This document shows positions 15,852-24,849 of a stretch of 35,906 bases of DNA, one piece after another. Each line of letters begins with the position of its first letter. Position 1 is the first letter of the stretch. Source of the stretch: an uncultured Flavobacteriales bacterium (GTDB lineage: Bacteria; Bacteroidota; Bacteroidia; Flavobacteriales; UBA1820). The stretch covers positions 1 to 35,906 of the forward strand of contig CAUHQV010000023.1 in NCBI GenBank assembly GCA_959608625.1, read 5' to 3'. The notes below the pieces were generated by a model. The model was not told the DNA's origin. It saw nothing but the letters and a program-made list of their open reading frames with translations, and did no database searches. The position numbers were made by a program, and so were the translations under genes.

Positions 15852-18800
15852 AACAGGAAGGAGGAATCGGCAGTGTGATAAGCGGGGCTTTCCGGTACCA
15901 CCGGATCGTGCTGCTGCTGGTGGCTATCCTGGTGGGGCTCGGTATCGCCGGGCTGGCCGTGATGCCCAAGCAGGAATTTCCCGAATTTACCGTGCGGCAG
16001 GGATTGGTCGTGGGGGTATACCCCGGAGCGACTTCCCCGCAGGTGGAGGAGCAGCTGACCAAACCGCTGGAGAATTTCATATTCAGCTATAAGGAGGTCA
16101 ACCGCAAGAAGACCTTTTCCCAGAGCCGGGACGGCATGGTGTTCGTCAATGTCGAGCTCAACGACAATGTGAAGGACAACGACCAGTTCTGGTCGAAATT
16201 CAAACTGGGCGTCCAAGCGTTCAAAAACAGCCTGCCCGCCGGGGTGATAGCCTTGCAGGTGAACGACGATTTCGGCGATACGTCGGCCCTGCTCATTACC
16301 CTCGAATCCAAGGACAAGACCTACCGCGAACTCGAAAAATACCTCGAAAACCTCGAAGACCGCCTGCGTACGATCGAATCGGTATCGGCCCTGCGCCGGT
16401 ACGGGATACAGAAAGAGCAGATCGGGGTATATCTCGACCAGCAGAAGCTGTCGCAGTACGGAATAGGCCCGGTGTCGCTGGCCCAAAAGTTGTTTTCACA
16501 GGGATTTACTACCCTCAGCGGGAAGGTCGACAACCATCGTTTTGTCGCGCCTGTCCACGTGGCCGATCCGTACGACTGGGTACGGGACGTGTCCCAGCAG
16601 ATCGTCTATTCCGACCCGCAGGGAAATGTCATCCGCCTGAAGGATGTGGCGGAAATAAAACTGGAATATCCCGATCCGGATTCGTATATCCAGAACAACG
16701 GGGTGAAATGTATCCTGCTGTCGATGGAAATGCGGCAGGGGCACAACATCATCGAGATGGGCCGCCAGGTCAAGGCGGTGATCGCCGACTATGAAAAAAC
16801 GCTCCCCGAAGGAGTCACCATTTACCGGATCACCGACCAGTCGCAGGTCGTGTCCGAGTCCATCCATACGTTTATCCGGGAACTGCTCATCGCCGTGCTT
16901 TCCGTGCTGCTGGTGGTCGTCATCCTGATGCCCATGCGGGTGGCTTACGTATCGGCCTCGACGATCCCCATTACGATATTCAGCGCGTTGGCGCTGTTCT
17001 TTGTCTTCGGGATCGAACTCAATACGGTGACGTTGGCCGCACTTTTGGTAACCCTGGGGATGATCGTGGACGATTCCATCGTGATCATAGACAACTATAT
17101 GGAGAAGATGGACGAGGGGATGCCCCGGTTGCAGGCCACATTGGCCGCCCCGCGGGAATTTTTTAAATCCGTCCTTTCGGCTACCATGGCGATCAGCATC
17201 ACGTTCTTCCCATTCCTTTTCACCACTACCGGGATGTTCAACGACTTTTTACGGTCGTTCCCCTGGGCGATCACCATCATTCTGGGTATATCCCTGTCGG
17301 TGGCGCTCCTGCTGGTGCCGTTCTTGCAATATACGTTTATCAAACATGGGGTGATAAACCGGGAAAAAGGGAGCGAACACCATCATAAGACATTTATGGA
17401 CACTCTCCAGAAATGGTATGACAAGCTCCTGGCCCAGTGTTTCGCCCATCCATACGTGACGCTGTCCGTGGGTATAGGGGCGGTTGTCGCCGGTGCGGCG
17501 ATGTTCCTCAACCTTCCGATGCGCCTGATGCCTATCGCCGAGCGCAACCAATTCGCCGTGGAATTTTACCTGCCTACCGGTACGGCCCTGGAGCGCACGG
17601 CCGAACTGGCGGACAGCTTGGAAGGCATCCTGCGGAAAGATAGCCGCGTGGTTTCGGTGACCAATTTCCTGGGCTCCGGATCTCCCCGTTTCCAGACGGC
17701 CTATACCCCGCAATTGCCGGGGTCCAATTTTGCGCAGTTCATCGTCAATACGACCGGTATTCACGATACGGAGGATCTGCTGAACGAATACACGGGCAAG
17801 TATTCGGTGTATTTTCCGGATGCGTACGTGCGGTTCAAACAGCTCGATTACTCCCAGGCGCGTTTCCCGGTGGAAATACGCCTGAAAGGGGATAGTCTAT
17901 CCGTTCTTTACCAAGCGGCGGACAGCGTGATGAAAGTTATGCACGAGGATACGCGCCTGAGCCTGGTGCGCACCAATTTCGACGAACCTCTCCCGGGCGT
18001 ACACCTGCGGATGGACGAGGTGGAAGCGGCCCGCCTGGGGTTGGATAAAACTCTGTTGATGGCCAATATGGCGATCCGCTTTGGCAGCGGCCTGCCGGTA
18101 ACGACCCTTTGGGACGGTGATTATCCGATAAGTATCGTGCTGAAATCCCTCGACAAAGAACAGCCGACGTTTTCCGACCTCCCGGACGAGTATATTCCGG
18201 TGATGGGCGGAGTGGCCTCCGTGCCGCTGCGGCAGATAGCCGAGATGTCTCCCGACTGGAATCCCGGGCAGATCGTGCGGCGCAACGGGGTGCGGACCAT
18301 CTCGGTGCTGGCCGAAGTGGTGCGCGGCTACAATACCGACCGGGTGACCCGGGAGGTGGTATCGGCCATAAAAAAAGACGTGCGTTTCCCCGAAGGGGTG
18401 GCCATGTCCGTGGGAGGGGCGAAGGAAGTGGACGACGAGGCGCTCCCGCAGATTATGGCAGGCCTGGGCATCGCGATCTGCATGATATTCTTCATCCTGT
18501 TGTGGCATTTCAAGAAAATAAGCCTGGCGCTGCTCACCCTTTGCTCGACGGCGATGTGCCTGTTCGGTGCGGCACTCGGTATGTGGATCATGGGAAATGC
18601 GCTGAGCCTTACCTCTATTCTGGGTGTGGTCAGTCTGATCGGTATCCTGGTGCGTAACGGCATTATCATGTTCGACTACGCCGAGGAATTGCAGCGCGAC
18701 CAGGGAATGAGCGTGCGCGACGCGGCCCAACACGCCGGGATGCGGCGTATGCGTCCGATATTCCTTACTTCGGCGGCGGCTTCGATGGGTGTGATCCCGA

Positions 18801-18979
18801 TGATCCTCAGCCGGAGCGCCCTTTGGTCGCCGATGGGCACAGTGATCTGCTTTGGCACCCTTACTACCATGGTATTCATTTCGACCGTTATGCCGGTGGC
18901 GTACTGGTTGATATTCCGCAAGGATTCCGCCGAGGCGAAAGAACCGACGACAGCGCCGATCGCCGATCCGGCGGCTTAA
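15848..18979 (+). CDS. RND efflux pump permease
   Basis: Proton-driven inner-membrane transporter of the AcrB/MMPL-like HAE-RND family, 1043 residues. It has the N-terminal helix, the PEFPEF-type region KQEFPEFTV, two large periplasmic domains and twelve expected transmembrane helices. The TM4 proton relay is visible as GMIVDDSIVIIDN with D408 and D409. The second half has SILGVVSLIGILVRNGIIMFDYAEE and RPIFLTSAAASMGVIPMIL. It clusters with the smaller-substrate or multidrug branch rather than heavy-metal (CusA) pumps; the substrate is unknown. It starts inside the stop of the adaptor gene and is followed 18 bp later by the TolC-like gene. Confidence 0.95.
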   Translation: MKQEGGIGSVISGAFRYHRIVLLLVAILVGLGIAGLAVMPKQEFPEFTVRQGLVVGVYPGATSPQVEEQLTKPLENFIFSYKEVNRKKTFSQSRDGMVFVNVELNDNVKDNDQFWSKFKLGVQAFKNSLPAGVIALQVNDDFGDTSALLITLESKDKTYRELEKYLENLEDRLRTIESVSALRRYGIQKEQIGVYLDQQKLSQYGIGPVSLAQKLFSQGFTTLSGKVDNHRFVAPVHVADPYDWVRDVSQQIVYSDPQGNVIRLKDVAEIKLEYPDPDSYIQNNGVKCILLSMEMRQGHNIIEMGRQVKAVIADYEKTLPEGVTIYRITDQSQVVSESIHTFIRELLIAVLSVLLVVVILMPMRVAYVSASTIPITIFSALALFFVFGIELNTVTLAALLVTLGMIVDDSIVIIDNYMEKMDEGMPRLQATLAAPREFFKSVLSATMAISITFFPFLFTTTGMFNDFLRSFPWAITIILGISLSVALLLVPFLQYTFIKHGVINREKGSEHHHKTFMDTLQKWYDKLLAQCFAHPYVTLSVGIGAVVAGAAMFLNLPMRLMPIAERNQFAVEFYLPTGTALERTAELADSLEGILRKDSRVVSVTNFLGSGSPRFQTAYTPQLPGSNFAQFIVNTTGIHDTEDLLNEYTGKYSVYFPDAYVRFKQLDYSQARFPVEIRLKGDSLSVLYQAADSVMKVMHEDTRLSLVRTNFDEPLPGVHLRMDEVEAARLGLDKTLLMANMAIRFGSGLPVTTLWDGDYPISIVLKSLDKEQPTFSDLPDEYIPVMGGVASVPLRQIAEMSPDWNPGQIVRRNGVRTISVLAEVVRGYNTDRVTREVVSAIKKDVRFPEGVAMSVGGAKEVDDEALPQIMAGLGIAICMIFFILLWHFKKISLALLTLCSTAMCLFGAALGMWIMGNALSLTSILGVVSLIGILVRNGIIMFDYAEELQRDQGMSVRDAAQHAGMRRMRPIFLTSAAASMGVIPMILSRSALWSPMGTVICFGTLTTMVFISTVMPVAYWLIFRKDSAEAKEPTTAPIADPAA

Positions 18980-18997
18980 TAAACCGATTCTGGAATT

Positions 18998-20275
18998 ATG
19001 AAAAAAGTAATCATAGCCTTTATCCTGATAGCTCTGTCCCAGCCTGTCTGGGGCCAGCAAAAAGACCTCACATTGGATGATTGCCGGGGGATGGCCCTGG
19101 AAAACAACGTGCGGATGAAAAATGCCCGCATCGGGGTCGAACAGGCCCGGCAGGTGCGCCGGGAAGCGCTCACCAAATATTTCCCTACGGTAAAGGCCCA
19201 GGGCGTGTGGATGACCAACGACCACGGATTGATCGAACTGGATATCCTTCCTTCGATCCTGCCTCCGATGTATTTCATCGACAACGGGGTGATGGGGGCT
19301 GTCACGGCTACCCAACCGGTATTGGCCGGCGGGCAGATCGTCAATTCCAACAAGCTGGCCAAAGTGGGGTACGAGGTCAGCGGATATCAGGCCGAACTCA
19401 CCCGCGATGAGGTAGTGCTGACGACCGAGGAATACTACTGGCAATACATCGGCTTGCAGGAAAAACTGCGTACCGTCGATATGGTGGAGCAACTATTGGC
19501 CAGCACCTACAAAGATGTCGATCTTTACGTAAAGGCCGGGGTAACCAACCGGAACGACTTGATGAAAGTCCAGTTAAAGGTGAACTCCGTCAAAAGTACG
19601 CGCCTGGAAATAGAAAACGGCCTGTCTATCGTCAAAATGCTGCTCGGGCAATATATCGGGATGGGCACGGATGATTTTACGATCGCCCCGGACAGCCTTT
19701 CCGGATTGCCGGCCCCGCAGAATTACAGAGTGGATCATTTGCAGGTGTTGCCCAATACTTCCTCCTACCGGTTGCTGACCAGTAATGTGGAAGCGGCCAA
19801 ACTGCAAAAACGGCTGGCCGTCGGAAAAAACCTGCCGACTATCGGGGTGGGAGCCAGTTATTCGTATGACAATTGGTTGGACAACGACCATCGCTTGGGC
19901 ATGGTGTTCGCATCGGTCTCGGTACCTATTTCCGACTGGTGGGGCGGCTCACATGCGATTAAAAAGCAGAAACTTTCCCTCCAGATCGCCGAACTGGAAA
20001 AAGAGGATGCTTCCCAGTTGCTGCTCATCCGGATGCAGAAATGCTGGAACGACCTGACCGAGGCGTACAATCAGGTGGCTTTGGCCAAAGAATCGATCGC
20101 TACCGCACAGGAGAACCTTCGCCTGAGCAACGACTATTACAAGGCGGGGACATCGACGCTGACCGATCTTCTGGATGCGCAGGCCTCCTTGCAGCAAGCC
20201 CGCGACCAATATACGGACAGTTATACCGATTATAGGGTCAAACTTACCCTGTATTTACAGGCTACCGGCCGGTAA
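18998..20275 (+). CDS. TolC-family outer-membrane efflux channel
   Basis: A 425-residue outer-membrane factor completing the tripartite pump. It has a signal peptide at residues 1-20 ending GQQKD, the LTLDDCRGMALENN opening typical of TolC repeats, and long alpha-helical coiled regions repeated twice, ending with AGTSTLTDLLDAQASLQQARDQ. This fits the barrel plus helical-tunnel architecture. The gene follows the pump by 18 bp. No obvious terminator follows it. Confidence 0.93.
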   Translation: MKKVIIAFILIALSQPVWGQQKDLTLDDCRGMALENNVRMKNARIGVEQARQVRREALTKYFPTVKAQGVWMTNDHGLIELDILPSILPPMYFIDNGVMGAVTATQPVLAGGQIVNSNKLAKVGYEVSGYQAELTRDEVVLTTEEYYWQYIGLQEKLRTVDMVEQLLASTYKDVDLYVKAGVTNRNDLMKVQLKVNSVKSTRLEIENGLSIVKMLLGQYIGMGTDDFTIAPDSLSGLPAPQNYRVDHLQVLPNTSSYRLLTSNVEAAKLQKRLAVGKNLPTIGVGASYSYDNWLDNDHRLGMVFASVSVPISDWWGGSHAIKKQKLSLQIAELEKEDASQLLLIRMQKCWNDLTEAYNQVALAKESIATAQENLRLSNDYYKAGTSTLTDLLDAQASLQQARDQYTDSYTDYRVKLTLYLQATGR

Positions 20276-20570
20276 AAGAAATACTTTGGGAAAATTCGGT
20301 ATAATTTGCCTTTTTGTCGTATTTTCCCACCGGATGAAATAGCGGTTTTGGAGGTTTTGAGGGGTATTTTTTTGTATAAATCCCTGAAAACATATGTAAT
20401 ATCTTTCAAGCATAACGAAAATCAAGTGTTTTCTAAATGTTCATTTTGTCGTTTTTTTTGTTTGTAAACTCCCTTTATTTTCTGAATTTGTTCCCCGTTT
20501 GGAATTTTACCCTACTTTTGCCCTTAGCGTTATTTAGGAATTTGTTAACAATCAGAAAAGAACATAAAAA
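20276..20570 (+). promoter_or_regulatory. AT-rich 295-bp intergenic with promoter of the small-peptide gene
   Basis: This stretch holds no gene. Near its right end TACTTTTG (20513-20520) matches TAnnTTTG exactly, with TTTG at 20487-20490 as a -33 element and a 22-nt spacer. Transcription would start about 44 nt before the small peptide gene. The rest is strongly AT-rich with T-runs, unlike the GC-rich genes on both sides. No hairpin terminator for the TolC gene was seen. Confidence 0.55.
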
Positions 20571-20696
20571 ATGAAAGACACGAGATCAAGGAAAAAAGAA
20601 GTCTACCAAGCGCCGGACGCCGAAGTGGTGGAAGTCAACGTCGAACGTGGCTTCGCTGTAACCAACAACCCATTCCAGCCGGGAGATCCTTGGTAA
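20571..20696 (+). CDS. Small peptide of 41 residues, unrecognised family
   Basis: A short frame begins MKDTRSRKKEVYQAPDAEV, contains the core VEVNVERGFAV and ends PGDPW just before TAA TAG. It has a basic N-terminus, no signal peptide or membrane segment, an alternating Val/acidic central stretch (a likely beta strand) and a Pro/Gly/Trp tail. A promoter box lies 50 nt upstream, the tandem stop codons are clean, and codon use is like the neighbours, so it looks real. It lies 56 bp before a fimbrillin-PCMD lipoprotein gene. I recall similar short peptides with a GFA core and an aromatic tail beside Bacteroidales surface lipoproteins, but I cannot name a family. Function is unknown. Confidence 0.68.
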   Translation: MKDTRSRKKEVYQAPDAEVVEVNVERGFAVTNNPFQPGDPW

Positions 20697-20752
20697 TAGA
20701 ATTTTTTTTACGGCTGACGGCCGCAACGAACCAGGAATAATAAAACAATAAG

Positions 20753-22951
20753 ATGATGAAAATAAAATATATCGTATCCGCCCTATGCCTGGCCGCCCTT
20801 ATGGTCGGCTGCCAGAAAGAAGGCGGAAATTCCGGCCAGTCCGGAGAAGGATTTAAACTGTCGGCCACATCCAAACCTCAGACCCGTACGTCACTCGACA
20901 GCGATGGACTGACCGTGAAATGGGAATCCGACGACGTGGTGAAACTGGTGTCCGTGACCGGAACCACATCCTACGACTTTAAAGTAGCCCAGGGCAGCAT
21001 CTCTGCTGACGGGACCAAGGCGGATTTCGAACTGCAAAGCGGCGGGTCCATTGTAGCCGGGACTTACCGGGTCGTATATGGCCAGAGTGCAACCGCAACC
21101 GCTTCGGATGTTCAGTTCACTTTCGGGGATGTTTCGACTACCCATGCGGCGAAAGACAATGCCAAAGGTGCGCTGAAGTACAAGTATATGTATTCCGATG
21201 TGATCACCGTGGCAGAAGGGGCTACTTCCGCCTCTGCGCCGATGAACCATGCGAGCGCGATGCTGAAACTGCCTGTTACGCTGTCTTCCAACGTTTCAGG
21301 TTCGCCTGTAACCTTGACCGCCGTGACGGTGTCGGACAAGAACAGCAACCAGATATTCAGCCTGGAGCACAATATGAACAAGTCTACCGGCGTCGTTACG
21401 CCTAACGGGGCTGTGAAAGCCGCATCTGTGGGTGTGACGTTCTCCGACACGCCGGAACTGACGGTCGGTACGCCGTATATAGTATACCTTCCCATTCCCC
21501 CTACGACCGTGAGCGATGCTACGGTAAAGATCTCGACTTCGGCGGGCGACTTCTCGTTCGACAAGGCGGAGAAGACTTTCGAGGCTGGATACCAGTATGA
21601 AGTAACCGGTCTGACCATCGATGCGGTGGGCGCTTCCACCAATGTAGGCAATGCGGCTGACTGGAACAATGCCATGCAGGGAGCTTCCGCTCCGGTGACA
21701 GTCACCCTTACGGCCGACGTGACCCTGGACGAGAACGCTACGTTCCCGGCTTATCCCGTGACGGTGAATGGGCCCTATAAACTGATCGTCAAAGCTTCTT
21801 CTTCGGTCAATCCGGCCGATGTGGCTGCAGATAAGATTATCGCTACAGCCAATTCCACCCGTAAACTCACGACTACCCTCGGCTTTGTCGGCGGGGCAGA
21901 CCTGGTGGTGAACGATGGGATACTTTACGCCTCCGACGTCATTCTGGGCAACGGCAGCAGCATTTCCGGAACGGGCCGCCTGGTTCTCTCCGGAAACCTG
22001 ACGATAGAACCCCAGGCCACGGCTACCATCGCCGATGGATTTATCGCCAGCTGTGCCGGCCTGTACAATGACGGCACACTGACCGGCGGTACGGTCTATT
22101 ACGGCACGGTAACGGGCACGACCCCGGACAATGCCGTGAGCAAGACTGCAGCCCAACTGCCGTATTCCGGCTTTGATAATTGGTACCGCACAAAGATCTA
22201 TCTGATCCTGTCTTCGCTGGGGAAACAAGGTTGGTTTGTCGGTGAAACTTCGGGCAGTGCCAATAATGTATGGCAATCCGGTAATGGTAACAGTACCAAA
22301 GCATCGAAAGGCGGATTAGCGATGGCAGGGGATGATGCGAACCCAACCCGTCCCGATGGCACCAATAAAGTAGCCGGAAGTTATTCCCTGCAGATGCTGT
22401 CGAATTGGGTAACCATATCGGGGGTTGGAAAATTTGCAGCAGGAAACCTATTTACGGGGACTTATGAGAACACGAATATTAGTTCGGGTAGCGCTTCCAT
22501 GAATTTCGGTGTTTCTTATACTCACAAGCCGGTAGCATTTAGTGGCTATTATAGGTACACTTCCGGGAACATCGATTATAATGGAACGAAACTCGATACG
22601 CCTCTTGAAGAAAAAGATGCGTGTGATATTTATGTGGCTGTTTCGAAAAAAGTATATAGTGTAGATACGAATAATGCCGACAGTTATCCGGGGCTTTCAG
22701 CCAATGACCTTTCGACCGATCCGAATATTGTCGCTTACGGTCGTTTGACCAGCAGCGATGAAGTGACCGACGGAACTTATGGCAATGGATTCAAGAAATT
22801 CCGGATAGAGCTTACTTATAAGAGTGCCGACTTTAATCCGGCAGATGCTAACTACCTGATTATTTCTGCCTCCAGCAGTAAGGACGGTTCGGCATTTAAG
22901 GGAAGCAGCGTAGCCAACCTGTGGCTGGACGAAGTGGAACTCGAATTCTAA
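20753..22951 (+). CDS. Fimbrillin-like / PCMD fusion lipoprotein
   Basis: A 732-residue predicted surface lipoprotein. The signal ends with the lipobox MVGC. The first part has the Bacteroidales fimbrillin opening TSKPQTRTSLDSDG and KWESDDVVKLVS, and beta-rich Thr/Ser/Ala-rich repeats to about residue 265. A linker with a beta-helix-like stretch (NGSSISGTGRLVLSGN) follows. From about residue 473 it has PCMD-like (putative carbohydrate metabolism domain) features: NNVWQSGNG, FAAGNLFTGTYE, MNFGVSYTHKPVAFSGYYRY, DACDIYVAV and NLWLDEVELEF at the end. Base composition shifts to more AT in the PCMD part, suggesting domain fusion. It may act as a surface adhesin or glycan-binding protein. The 41-residue peptide gene precedes it and a terminator follows. 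Confidence 0.8.
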   Translation: MMKIKYIVSALCLAALMVGCQKEGGNSGQSGEGFKLSATSKPQTRTSLDSDGLTVKWESDDVVKLVSVTGTTSYDFKVAQGSISADGTKADFELQSGGSIVAGTYRVVYGQSATATASDVQFTFGDVSTTHAAKDNAKGALKYKYMYSDVITVAEGATSASAPMNHASAMLKLPVTLSSNVSGSPVTLTAVTVSDKNSNQIFSLEHNMNKSTGVVTPNGAVKAASVGVTFSDTPELTVGTPYIVYLPIPPTTVSDATVKISTSAGDFSFDKAEKTFEAGYQYEVTGLTIDAVGASTNVGNAADWNNAMQGASAPVTVTLTADVTLDENATFPAYPVTVNGPYKLIVKASSSVNPADVAADKIIATANSTRKLTTTLGFVGGADLVVNDGILYASDVILGNGSSISGTGRLVLSGNLTIEPQATATIADGFIASCAGLYNDGTLTGGTVYYGTVTGTTPDNAVSKTAAQLPYSGFDNWYRTKIYLILSSLGKQGWFVGETSGSANNVWQSGNGNSTKASKGGLAMAGDDANPTRPDGTNKVAGSYSLQMLSNWVTISGVGKFAAGNLFTGTYENTNISSGSASMNFGVSYTHKPVAFSGYYRYTSGNIDYNGTKLDTPLEEKDACDIYVAVSKKVYSVDTNNADSYPGLSANDLSTDPNIVAYGRLTSSDEVTDGTYGNGFKKFRIELTYKSADFNPADANYLIISASSSKDGSAFKGSSVANLWLDEVELEF

Positions 22952-22986
22952 CGAGCGTTTAGAGTTACTTAAAATTGTTATAATCG

Positions 22987-23022
22987 GCAGGGGGCGCTCC
23001 TTATGGAGCGCCCCCTGCTTTG
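22987..23022 (+). terminator. Terminator after the fimbrillin-PCMD gene
   Basis: A 14-bp stem (22987-23000 with 23005-23018), loop TTAT, followed by TTTGTTTG. Next to it are two more hairpins (23026-23040 and 23048-23066) between the convergent genes. Confidence 0.88.
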
Positions 23023-23047
23023 TTTGCCGCCCGTGGCGGCGATGGGT

Positions 23048-23066
23048 AAAGGCTGCGTCAGCCTTT
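23048..23066 (-). terminator. Hairpin at the end of the DUF5024-like gene
   Basis: An 8-bp perfect stem AAAGGCTG / CAGCCTTT with a 3-nt loop that overlaps the stop codon at 23058. The following T-run on the minus strand is short, so it is a weak candidate. Confidence 0.45.
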
Positions 23067-23486
23067 CATTTTATCCCAGCGGTAGTTGTAGATGACGGTA
23101 ACCTCCACGACTTTGTCCTGCCCATAGTTTATCGTTTTGTAATCGCAGGAGAGACGGGTCTCCGTAGTCCCTTTGTTGAACCGGCACAGGTCGGGCACCG
23201 TCTGCCCGTTCATCCGTTTGGAGGCGGCCATATAGGCGTTGCCTTTGTCCTTGTCGAAGGCTTCGGTCAGGCTTTTGAGCAGGGGCGAATCCTGCGGGAA
23301 AGTGATCTTTACGGTCTTCCCTTCGATCGTCTTGGTGGCATTGTCCCGGTAGTCTATCACCGTGAGGTCGATAGCAGGGTCTTTTTCGCATTTCTCGACC
23401 CAACGGTTCAGGTTTTCCTGGGCATACAGTCCGGAGGCTCCCAGCAGGGAGAAAAAAAGAAAGAATAATTTTTTGTTCGCTTTCAT
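23058..23486 (-). CDS. Secreted DUF5024-like protein
   Basis: A 142-residue protein with a signal peptide over residues 1-22 ending YAQ. The mature part has ENLNRWVEKCEKDP, KTVKITFPQDSPLLKSL and DKVVEVTVIYNY. It resembles the Bacteroidetes family DUF5024 by memory only. Its start overlaps the stop of the preceding anti-sigma-like gene by ATGA, so the three genes from the ECF sigma factor form one operon. Function is unknown; a periplasmic or surface target or input of the sigma system is a reasonable inference. Confidence 0.65.
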   Translation of the reverse strand: MKANKKLFFLFFSLLGASGLYAQENLNRWVEKCEKDPAIDLTVIDYRDNATKTIEGKTVKITFPQDSPLLKSLTEAFDKDKGNAYMAASKRMNGQTVPDLCRFNKGTTETRLSCDYKTINYGQDKVVEVTVIYNYRWDKMKG

Positions 23487-24091
23487 GATTTATGTTTTTG
23501 TTTGATCGGTGACTTTGTTTGTCCGGCGGCTTGGTCGGCTGCTTTGAACTCCTGCTCCCAGCGGGAGTAAAGCTCCATTTTTTCAGCGGTTTCGTTCAGG
23601 CTCCGCTCGGTCTCGTTCAGGGAGGTATACCCGGCTATTTTCCGGTCGACGGCACCGCTTATCGCATCGAGTTCCCGCTGTTTTTCGTCCATATCCCGTT
23701 CGATGGCTTCCCGCTGCGACGCGAAGGTTTCCGGGCTTCCGGGTACCATTTGGCCGTTGCGGACTATGTAACTTCCCTGATAAGGGTCGAACGCCCTTTC
23801 CCGCTGCATCAGGAAGGGGAGTGCGATGAGCGCTCCCAGGATAAAGACGGCCGCGACCGATGCCCTTACCCCGATATGCCGGAAGATATTTTTGGGAGGG
23901 GATTTCGGGATGGCTAAATTTTTTTCCAATCCATTTTCAAAATAACTTATCAGGGGCTTGTAAGGGACTAATCGCTCCGGGACGTTTGCCTGCGCAAAAT
24001 AATCATACAGTTCTTTTTCCTGGGCGTTGGTGGTTCTCCCTTCGAAAAAGAGCGCCAGTAATTCTTCTATATATCGGTCTTTATCTTCCAT
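23483..24091 (-). CDS. Anti-sigma-like membrane protein
   Basis: A 202-residue single-pass protein. The N-terminal 50 residues (YIEELLALFFEGRTTNAQEKELYDYFAQ) form a small helical cytoplasmic domain seen in Bacteroidetes anti-sigma partners. One membrane segment follows at about 75-95. The rest is a periplasmic helical domain rich in Glu, Lys and Arg, ending in a coiled stretch. It overlaps the sigma gene by 11 bp and the following gene by 4 bp. Role as anti-sigma factor is inferred from position and topology; no ASD zinc motif is visible. Confidence 0.68.
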   Translation of the reverse strand: MEDKDRYIEELLALFFEGRTTNAQEKELYDYFAQANVPERLVPYKPLISYFENGLEKNLAIPKSPPKNIFRHIGVRASVAAVFILGALIALPFLMQRERAFDPYQGSYIVRNGQMVPGSPETFASQREAIERDMDEKQRELDAISGAVDRKIAGYTSLNETERSLNETAEKMELYSRWEQEFKAADQAAGQTKSPIKQKHKS

Positions 24092-24584
24092 ACTCTTGTA
24101 TTCTTAGGAACAACTCTTTGACTTTTTTGCGGGCGCGAGATAAGTTCATCCGCACGGCTTCGATATTACTGCCGGTGATCTCGGCGATTTCGCTTGTCTC
24201 CAGTCCGTCCAAGTGTTTCATTCGCAGGACGGCCTGTTGGGTGTCGGGCAGTGTGTGTATGATTTCCGAGATCTGCCTGGCGCTGTCCCGGTATTCCAGG
24301 AGCTTCTGGGGGTCGGGAGTATCTCCCGCTATCTCAAGGTTTGAAATGGAATTGTTCCTCTGCCGGATCTTGAGGCGGTTCAGGGATAGGTTTTTCGTGA
24401 TTTTCATCGAAAGGGCTTCGATGCTGTAATACCGCTCCAAACTATCGCGAATCGACCAGAGCTTTAGAAAAACTTCCTGTACGATATCTTCCGCTTCGTC
24501 CGGATCCGGCAGTATCCGCCGGGCATAGGCCGACAGTTTACCCCGCAGGGGCAGTACTTCCCGAACGAATCTTTCTTTCTCCAT
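24081..24584 (-). CDS. ECF RNA polymerase sigma factor
   Basis: A 167-residue extracytoplasmic-function sigma factor. Region 2 shows DEAEDIVQEVFLKLWSIRDSL at residues 29-49. Region 4 spans about 112-160, with LPDTQQAVLRMKHLDGLETSEIA and the HTH TGSNIEAVRMNLSRARKKVKEL. It is the first gene of a three-gene operon with the anti-sigma-like and DUF5024-like genes. A perfect TAnnTTTG box lies just upstream, which suggests expression by the housekeeping sigma. Confidence 0.93.
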   Translation of the reverse strand: MEKERFVREVLPLRGKLSAYARRILPDPDEAEDIVQEVFLKLWSIRDSLERYYSIEALSMKITKNLSLNRLKIRQRNNSISNLEIAGDTPDPQKLLEYRDSARQISEIIHTLPDTQQAVLRMKHLDGLETSEIAEITGSNIEAVRMNLSRARKKVKELFLRIQEYGR

Positions 24585-24610
24585 TTCAATGACAAGACAA
24601 TACAGGATGC

Positions 24611-24618
24611 CAAACGTA
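24611..24618 (-). promoter_or_regulatory. Promoter box of the ECF sigma operon
   Basis: TACGTTTG on the minus strand matches TAnnTTTG exactly, 26 nt before the ATG at 24584. No clear -33 element was found. Confidence 0.55.
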
Positions 24619-24759
24619 ACACCTTTCCTTCATTTTTTCCTGGGCGGTGCATTTTCCCGGCTAAAAATAAGCAATCCGAATTAAAGTCATGCGGTAAGCT
24701 GCCGGGCGTATGTCTTCAAGGATGTGCAATGGTACTGGGGTAAATTGTAGGGATTTTCC

Positions 24760-24791
24760 TTTGAAAATATATCTTTTTTGACTATATTAGT
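24760..24791 (+). promoter_or_regulatory. Candidate promoter of the toxin gene
   Basis: TTTG at 24760-24763, a 20-nt spacer and TATATTAG at 24784-24791 (7 of 8 to TAnnTTTG). It would give a leader of about 50 nt and supports the ATG at 24850 rather than the open frame's TTG at 24778. Confidence 0.5.
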
Positions 24792-24849
24792 GAATAAGCT
24801 TGGCAGCAAGCTTTTTTCGCGTGTTTATAATTATCAAAAAAGAAATAAA

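Noticed and set aside
17897..19492. A 531-codon minus-strand frame opposite the RND/TolC genes
   Set aside because: It spans two well-supported plus-strand genes and has His/Arg-rich shadow composition.
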